Shown here: piece after piece, positions 22,350 to 27,281 of the stretch | How the letters are laid out: every line of letters begins with the position of its first letter | How positions within the stretch are numbered: the first letter of the stretch is position 1 | Assembly: GCA_949840605.1 (NCBI GenBank) | Contig: CATKXN010000024.1 | Span: 1 to 27,281 of the forward strand | Source: an uncultured Alistipes sp. | GTDB taxonomy: Bacteria > Bacteroidota > Bacteroidia > Bacteroidales > Rikenellaceae | DNA: 27,281 bases | Direction of reading: 5' to 3' | The notes under the pieces: generated by a model | What the model saw: the letters and a program-made list of their open reading frames with translations, nothing else | Told to the model about the DNA's origin: nothing | Database searches by the model: none | Program-made: the position numbers and the translations under genes

Positions 22350-23537
22350 ATGTACGGTAAAATCAAGGAGCACCTGCAGCATGAGCTCGCCGAAATCGAG
22401 GCCGCAGGGCTTTACAAACGGGAACGGATCATCTGTTCGCCTCAGCGGGCCGAGATCGAGGTTGCAGGTCGGAAGGTGTTGAATTTCTGTGCCAACAACT
22501 ACCTCGGCCTGTCGGACAACCGGCGCCTGATCGACGCCGCCAAACGCGCCATGGACGAACGCGGATTCGGCATGTCGTCCGTGCGCTTCATCTGCGGCTG
22601 CCAGGACATCCACAAGGAGCTCGAAAAGGCCATCGCCGACTATTTCGGCACCGAGGACACGATTCTCTACGCCGCCTGCTTCGACGCCAACGGCGGCGTC
22701 TTCGAACCGCTTCTGACGGAGCAGGACGCCATTATCTCCGATGCGCTCAACCACGCTTCGATCATCGACGGCGTGCGTCTGTGCAAGGCCGTGCGCTACC
22801 GCTACGCCAATGCCGACATGGCCGAGTTAGAGGAGTGCCTCCGGAAGGCGCAGGCACAGCGTTTCCGCATCATCTGCACCGACGGGGTCTTCTCGATGGA
22901 CGGCAACGCCGCGCCCCTGGACAAGATCTGCACGCTGGCCGAGAAATACGACGCGCTGGTGATGGTCGACGAGTGCCATTCGGCGGGCGTCCTGGGAGAG
23001 ACGGGCCGCGGCATCACCGAACTCTACGGCCTGCGCGGGCAGGTGGACATCCTCACGGGTACGCTGGGCAAGGCTTTCGGCGGCGCCGTGGGCGGTTTCA
23101 CGACCGGCCGTAAGGAAATCATCGACCTGCTGCGCCAGCGTTCGCGCCCCTACCTCTTCTCCAACTCGCTGCCTCCCGCCGTCGTCGGCGCCGGGATCGA
23201 GCTGTTCAGGATGCTCGGCGAGAGCGACGAACTGCACGACCGGCTGGTCGCCAACGTCGAACATTTCCGCCAGGGCATGATGGCCGCGGGCTTCGACATC
23301 AAACCCACCCAGTCGGCCATCTGCGCCGTGATGCTCTACGACGCCAAGCTGTCGCAGGAGTTCGCCGCGAAACTGCAGGACGAAGGGGTCTTCGTCACGG
23401 GTTTCTACTACCCCGTGGTGCCGAAGGGACAGGCCCGCATCCGCGTGCAGGTCTCCGCAGGCCACACCACCGAACAGCTGGACCGCTGCATCGCCGCCTT
23501 CGTCAAGGTGGGAAAAGCGTTGAACGTCATTAAATAA
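22350..23537 (+). CDS. kbl: Glycine C-acetyltransferase (2-amino-3-ketobutyrate CoA ligase)
   Basis: PLP enzyme of the alpha-oxoamine synthase family. It cleaves 2-amino-3-ketobutyrate with CoA to glycine and acetyl-CoA in threonine breakdown, and also works in reverse. At 395 residues it aligns along its whole length with E. coli Kbl: NFCANNYLGL (45-54), GFGMSSVRFICG (72-83), DALNHASIIDG with H135, VDECHSAG with D207 and H210, PLP lysine K241 in GTLGKAFGG, RSRPYLFSN and GFYYPVVPKGQARIR. Related enzymes (BioF, serine palmitoyltransferase) are less similar. No threonine dehydrogenase gene is adjacent. An lrp-type gene follows after eight bases. Confidence 0.95.
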   Translation: MYGKIKEHLQHELAEIEAAGLYKRERIICSPQRAEIEVAGRKVLNFCANNYLGLSDNRRLIDAAKRAMDERGFGMSSVRFICGCQDIHKELEKAIADYFGTEDTILYAACFDANGGVFEPLLTEQDAIISDALNHASIIDGVRLCKAVRYRYANADMAELEECLRKAQAQRFRIICTDGVFSMDGNAAPLDKICTLAEKYDALVMVDECHSAGVLGETGRGITELYGLRGQVDILTGTLGKAFGGAVGGFTTGRKEIIDLLRQRSRPYLFSNSLPPAVVGAGIELFRMLGESDELHDRLVANVEHFRQGMMAAGFDIKPTQSAICAVMLYDAKLSQEFAAKLQDEGVFVTGFYYPVVPKGQARIRVQVSAGHTTEQLDRCIAAFVKVGKALNVIK

Positions 23538-23545
23538 GTACGATC

Positions 23546-24019
23546 ATGGCAAAAACTTCACTGGATGCGATCGACCGCAAAATCCTCAAATACCTCATCA
23601 AGAACGCCCGTATGCCTTTTCTGGAGATCGCCCGCGAATGCGGCATTTCGGGTGCGGCCATCCATCAGCGCATCCGCAAGCTGGACGAGGCCGGAGTGAT
23701 TCTCGGCAGCCGTCTGATCGTCGATCCCAAGATGATGGGCTTCGACGTGTGCGCCCACATCAGCATCACGCTCAAGGACCCGCAGCTGCTGAAGACGACC
23801 GTCGAGGAGTTGCGCAAGGTTCCCGAGATCGTGGAATGCCATTTCATCACGGGCAACGGCAACATTCTGGTGAAGCTCTACTGCGTGGACAACGAACACC
23901 TCATGCGCACGATCTTCGACGGCATCCTGCGCATTCAGGGCATTGCCACCACCGAGACGAACATCTCGCTGCAGGAGGTGTTCCAGCGCGAGGTCAATAT
24001 CGATTTCATCGAGGAGTAA
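23546..24019 (+). CDS. Lrp/AsnC-family transcriptional regulator
   Basis: Amino-acid-responsive DNA-binding protein of 157 residues. The N-terminal winged helix-turn-helix spans about 7-55 (LDAIDRKILKYLIKNARM, then IARECGISGAAIHQRIRKLDEAGVI). The C-terminal RAM ligand-binding domain is at about 65-140 (CAHISITLKDPQ, GNGNILVKLYC). Such proteins form octamers and sense an amino acid; glycine or threonine would be logical given that kbl lies eight bases upstream, but this is inference. It is the last gene of the operon and may control its own promoter through the palindrome before kbl. Confidence 0.93.
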   Translation: MAKTSLDAIDRKILKYLIKNARMPFLEIARECGISGAAIHQRIRKLDEAGVILGSRLIVDPKMMGFDVCAHISITLKDPQLLKTTVEELRKVPEIVECHFITGNGNILVKLYCVDNEHLMRTIFDGILRIQGIATTETNISLQEVFQREVNIDFIEE

Positions 24020-24044
24020 ATATTTCGCTTCTCCCCGGATACAG

Positions 24045-24081
24045 CAGCGGCCGACATCTCTGTCGGCCGCTGTCGGTTTTT
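24045..24081 (+). terminator. Intrinsic terminator of the kbl-lrp operon
   Basis: A perfect 12 bp stem, CAGCGGCCGACA (24045-24056) with TGTCGGCCGCTG (24061-24072), closes on TCTC and is followed by TCGGTTTTT. The T tract overlaps the stop codon of the convergent beta-galactosidase gene. Confidence 0.92.
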
Positions 24082-27000
24082 ATCGCACCGGGGTGATCCG
24101 GAAGCGGAATTCATGGTTGCCGTAGGGTATCCGGTGTTCGGGTAACGGCAGGGCGCCCCAGGAGTTGACGCACCCCACACCGTACTGCGCCATGTCGATG
24201 CAGAGCCAGACGGCGGCGTCGGGCTCGATCTCCTGCGAATGTCCCTGTTTCTTCGAAAGGCCCTCGTCCAGGGCCTCCTGCGCATAGTGCAGCGCCGAGG
24301 CCGAGAAGGGCTCCGGGGCCGTGATCTCCACGCCGCGGCCTGCCAGGTCGCACTGCCGCCAGCGACGCACGTCGCTCTTGGTGCCGGTCTCCTGCGGACG
24401 GATATAGGGGTAGAACTGCTCGTCCACGGTCTGCCGGTAACGGCCCACGAGTGCTCCGTCCTTGCGGTCGGCGTAGTTCTCCCACGGGCCGCGGCCGTAG
24501 TAGTCGATGCGGTCGTACCGGGCGGGCATGCGCATCCGCATGCCGAAGCGCAGCAGATCGGGCGCGCCCTTGTCCGCGGCGGCGTGCAGCGTCTGGCGGA
24601 CGAGCATCTCCCCGGCGGCGTCGATGCGGTATTCGATCTCCAGCCGTCCGGTCACACGTCGGAGGTCGTAGCGGGCCGTGACGACGGCCGCGCCGTCCGC
24701 CAGCGTGTGGTCGAGCGACACGAGCGTCAGCCCCGGATCGGCCCACGCGCGGTTCTTCACGTGGAGCCCGGCCCCGAAATCGTTGTCCGTCGGCGCCCGC
24801 CAGAAGTTGGGTTCCACGACGGCCCCTGCGTCGAGCAGCCGCATGCCGTTCGCGTCGTAACGGGTGATGAGTCCGTCGGCGCGGCGGAAGTCGATGCGTG
24901 CGGCAGGGCTTTCGACGATCAGGTAGTTGCGGTCGTTGTCGCGGATCGCGAGCGCGCCGACCCGGTTGCGGCGTTCGGCGGCGGCGAGCTGTTCGGGCTC
25001 GGCCGCACGCAGGGTGAACTGCTGGTAAGCCAGCCGGTGGTCGGGGGCCAGCAGCGGTTCGGCGTCTTTGAGCCGGTATTCCACGTTGAGCAGCAGTTCG
25101 CCTCCGGCGGGGAGCTGCGCGGGGTCGTAAGGCAGCGTGACCGCAGCGCTCTGCTGCGGGGCGACGCGCAGGTCGGCGACGATCCCGCTGCGCACGGGCT
25201 CTCCGTCGCGGAGCACCGTCCAGCGCAGGTAGCAGTCGTCGAGCGGGCGGAAGAAATTTTCATTGGAAACCGTCAGCGTGCGCCGGTCTTCGTCGAGCGA
25301 GGTCCACACCGGCTGCTGCCAGTAGCGCACTTCGTGCATGTGGGGATTCGGGACGCGGTCGGGCGAGATCAGGCCGTTGTCGCAGAAATTCTGGTCCGAG
25401 GCGTCGTAGGGGTTCCAGTCGCCGCCGTAGCCGTAGATCATCGCGCCGTTGCGGCCCGTCTTGCGCAGCGACTGGTCCACGAAGTCCCAGATGAATCCGC
25501 CCTGATAGTGCGGATATCGGCGGATCAGCTTCCAATATTCGCCGAAACCGCCCATCGAGTTGCCCATCGCATGGGCGTATTCGCACTGGATCAGCGGTTT
25601 TCGGGGATTCTCGCGTAGGTATTTCCCGCACTGGTCGTAGTTCCAGTACATCGGGCAGGTGATGTCCGTGTTGCGGCCGCCGGGCGTGTAGACCGCGCGC
25701 TCGTAGTGGATCGGCCGCGAGGGATCGAAATCCCGGATCCAGTCGCTGCAGGCGTCGAAATTGGGACCGTCGCCGGCCTCGTTGCCCAGCGACCAGACGA
25801 TCACCGACGGGTGGTTGACGTTGCGCCGCACGTTGCGGATGTTGCGTTCCAGATGCGCTTTGGCGTAGGCGGGATTTTTCGCCAGCGTCCTCTCGCCGTA
25901 GCCCATGCCGTGCGATTCGATATTGGCCTCGGCCACCAGATAGATGCCGTAGCGGTCGCAGAGCGCATACCAGCGTTCGTCGTCCGGGTAATGGCACGTG
26001 CGCACGGCGTTGAAATTGTTCTCCTTGAGGATGCGGATGTCCTCGATCATCCGTTTCTCCGGGACGACGTAACCGCCGTCGGGGTCCATCTCGTGGCGGT
26101 TCGCGCCTTTGATGAGCACCGGCTGCCCGTTCACGAGCAGTTGGCCGCCTTCGATCTTCACCTCGCGGAAACCCGTGTGCAGGGGAATGACTTCGACGGG
26201 TTTGCCGGCGGGGTCGTTGAGGGTCACCGTGACGCCGTAAAGCGCGGGAATCTCCGCCGACCACGGCTGCACCCGTCCGGCGTCGAGCGCGAGGCGGGCC
26301 GTCGTTGAGGCGATCTTCACCGTTTCGGAAGCCACGGCTTTGCCGTCAGGAGCCGTGAGCGTCACCTCCGCCGTGCAGCCTTTGGCCGCCGCGGGAAGCG
26401 TCAGTTCCACGCCGAGCGTTCCGCGGGTGTAGTTCTCCGAGAGGGCCGCGTCGAGCCGCACGTCGGCGATATGGCGCTTGTCGCGGGCATAGAGGCAGCA
26501 GTCGCGGCCCACGCCCGAGAGGCGGAAGAAATCCTGATCTTCGAGGTAGGTGCCGTCGCACCAGCGGAAGACCTGGAAGGCGATGAGGTTCTTGCCGGGC
26601 TTCACGAAGCGCGTGATGTCGAACTCGCATTCGAGTTTCGAATCCTCGCTGTAACCGACGAACCGTCCGTTGACCCACAGGTAGATGTTCGAGGTGACGG
26701 ACCCGAAACGGGCGATGACCTGCTTGTCCGACCACGAGGCCGGAATTTCGATCTCACGGCGGTAGGAGCCGACATGATTTTCGGCCGTGGGAACCTCGGG
26801 CGGATTGCTCACGAACTGGCTGCGCCACGGATAGCCGTCGTTCAGATACTGAGGATCGCCATATCCGTTCAGCTCCCACAGTCCCGGAACGGGCATCGTG
26901 CCCCACGAGCGGTCGTCGTAGTCCGTGCGGAAGAAGTCCGCGGGACGCTCCTCGGCGTTGCGCACCCATGCGAATTTCCACGTCCCGCCGAGGTCGAGGA

Positions 27001-27181
27001 AGCGTTCGGAGGCGCACGGGTCGCCCGTGCGGGCGGCCTCGGCGGATTCGTAAGCGAAATACGAGGCCCGCATCGGAAGGCGGTTCAATTCGTTGATTCC
27101 GGGATCGAGCCATTCGTCGCTCTGGGCCCGGAGCCCGGCAGCCGTGCATGCGCACAGCAGTGTCAGGAACAGTTTTTTCAT
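24080..27181 (-). CDS. Secreted GH2 beta-galactosidase (LacZ-type)
   Basis: Glycoside hydrolase family 2 enzyme of 1033 residues with signal peptide MKKLFLTLLCACTAAGLRAQ, so it acts in the periplasm or outside. The LacZ five-domain layout is visible: sugar-binding jelly roll (about 60-230, VPGLWELNGYGDPQYLND, FRWCDGTYLEDQDFFRLSGV), an Ig-like domain, and a TIM barrel with RHEMDP, RTCHYPDD, acid/base E468 in SLGNEAGDG and nucleophile E534 in QCEYAHAMGNS. A second Ig-like domain and the beta-sandwich (ending about WGALPLPEHRIPYGNHEF) follow. It should cleave terminal beta-galactose from glycans. Only 37 bases separate it from an upstream minus-strand gene, so it probably belongs to an operon that continues beyond the window. 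Confidence 0.95.
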   Translation of the reverse strand: MKKLFLTLLCACTAAGLRAQSDEWLDPGINELNRLPMRASYFAYESAEAARTGDPCASERFLDLGGTWKFAWVRNAEERPADFFRTDYDDRSWGTMPVPGLWELNGYGDPQYLNDGYPWRSQFVSNPPEVPTAENHVGSYRREIEIPASWSDKQVIARFGSVTSNIYLWVNGRFVGYSEDSKLECEFDITRFVKPGKNLIAFQVFRWCDGTYLEDQDFFRLSGVGRDCCLYARDKRHIADVRLDAALSENYTRGTLGVELTLPAAAKGCTAEVTLTAPDGKAVASETVKIASTTARLALDAGRVQPWSAEIPALYGVTVTLNDPAGKPVEVIPLHTGFREVKIEGGQLLVNGQPVLIKGANRHEMDPDGGYVVPEKRMIEDIRILKENNFNAVRTCHYPDDERWYALCDRYGIYLVAEANIESHGMGYGERTLAKNPAYAKAHLERNIRNVRRNVNHPSVIVWSLGNEAGDGPNFDACSDWIRDFDPSRPIHYERAVYTPGGRNTDITCPMYWNYDQCGKYLRENPRKPLIQCEYAHAMGNSMGGFGEYWKLIRRYPHYQGGFIWDFVDQSLRKTGRNGAMIYGYGGDWNPYDASDQNFCDNGLISPDRVPNPHMHEVRYWQQPVWTSLDEDRRTLTVSNENFFRPLDDCYLRWTVLRDGEPVRSGIVADLRVAPQQSAAVTLPYDPAQLPAGGELLLNVEYRLKDAEPLLAPDHRLAYQQFTLRAAEPEQLAAAERRNRVGALAIRDNDRNYLIVESPAARIDFRRADGLITRYDANGMRLLDAGAVVEPNFWRAPTDNDFGAGLHVKNRAWADPGLTLVSLDHTLADGAAVVTARYDLRRVTGRLEIEYRIDAAGEMLVRQTLHAAADKGAPDLLRFGMRMRMPARYDRIDYYGRGPWENYADRKDGALVGRYRQTVDEQFYPYIRPQETGTKSDVRRWRQCDLAGRGVEITAPEPFSASALHYAQEALDEGLSKKQGHSQEIEPDAAVWLCIDMAQYGVGCVNSWGALPLPEHRIPYGNHEFRFRITPVR

Positions 27182-27218
27182 CGTTCAGGTTGGATTTGGA
27201 TTAGTTTCAGGGATTACA

Positions 27219-27281
27219 TTACCGCGATGCGGCGAGCGACGAGGGCGTGACACCCTGCGAGTCGCGGGCCCAGTCGCCGCG
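27219..27281 (-). CDS. C-terminal end of an unidentified upstream gene (partial)
   Basis: On the minus strand the last 20 codons read RGDWARDSQGVTPSSLAASR before a TAA at 27221-27219. Base composition matches the neighbouring genes, and the stop is followed by a short gap and the beta-galactosidase ATG, which fits co-transcription. The fragment is too short to name; GVTPSSL faintly resembles the end of AraC-type DNA-binding domains, but this could be chance. Confidence 0.4.
   Translation of the reverse strand, partial: RGDWARDSQGVTPSSLAASR

Noticed and set aside
1..27281. Insertion sequences, phage genes, CRISPR arrays or attachment sites
   Set aside because: No transposase, integrase, regularly spaced repeat or terminal inverted repeat pair was seen; base composition is uniform apart from short intergenic stretches.

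Overview
The window looks like a chromosomal segment from a GC-rich member of the Bacteroidales, most likely Alistipes or a close relative. Supporting signs are promoters with the Bacteroidetes -7 box TAnnTTTG (some with an upstream TTTG), a BACON-domain lipoprotein, a glycine-lipid acyltransferase pair, an MurE that carries the meso-DAP motif DNPR, and secreted sulfatase and GH2 enzymes. Genus assignment is inference. No mobile element, tRNA, rRNA or CRISPR array was seen.

Left part (1-4702): the 3' end of an MFS transporter and its terminator, then a hybrid histidine kinase with HisKA, HATPase, receiver and Hpt domains. Four bases later comes an NtrC-type sigma-54 activator. Directly downstream is a 223 bp non-coding stretch with a phased array of TCCACACT half-sites and a -24/-12-like element. 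It precedes a gene for a 79-residue secreted Pro/Glu/Lys-rich protein. This reads as a self-contained phosphorelay, sigma-54 and secreted-peptide module, and it is the best candidate here for an undescribed system.

Middle-left (4703-8228, minus strand): a BACON lipoprotein whose C-terminal half resembles GT80 sialyltransferases but lacks the acidic catalytic motif, then the glycine-lipid genes glsA and glsB.

Centre (8322-17925, plus strand): a tightly packed, partial division/cell-wall cluster of rsmH, ftsL, ftsI, murE, mraY, murD, ftsW and an Hsp15-like S4 gene. mraZ is missing at the start, and murG, murC, ftsQ, ftsA and ftsZ are missing at the end. FtsL and FtsW both carry unusual charged cytoplasmic N-terminal extensions. 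The cluster is followed by a candidate structured RNA (17937-18080) and a bidirectional terminator shared with the convergent rplY(ctc)-pth operon.

Right part (18146-27281): rplY-pth, a serine-type sulfatase lipoprotein and galE on the minus strand; a divergent kbl-lrp operon on the plus strand with a palindrome over its predicted start site; then a large secreted GH2 beta-galactosidase on the minus strand and the last codons of an upstream gene. galE, the sulfatase and beta-galactosidase suggest host- or diet-glycan use. kbl makes or consumes glycine, the head group used by GlsB. No gene-free stretch exceeds 300 bp.
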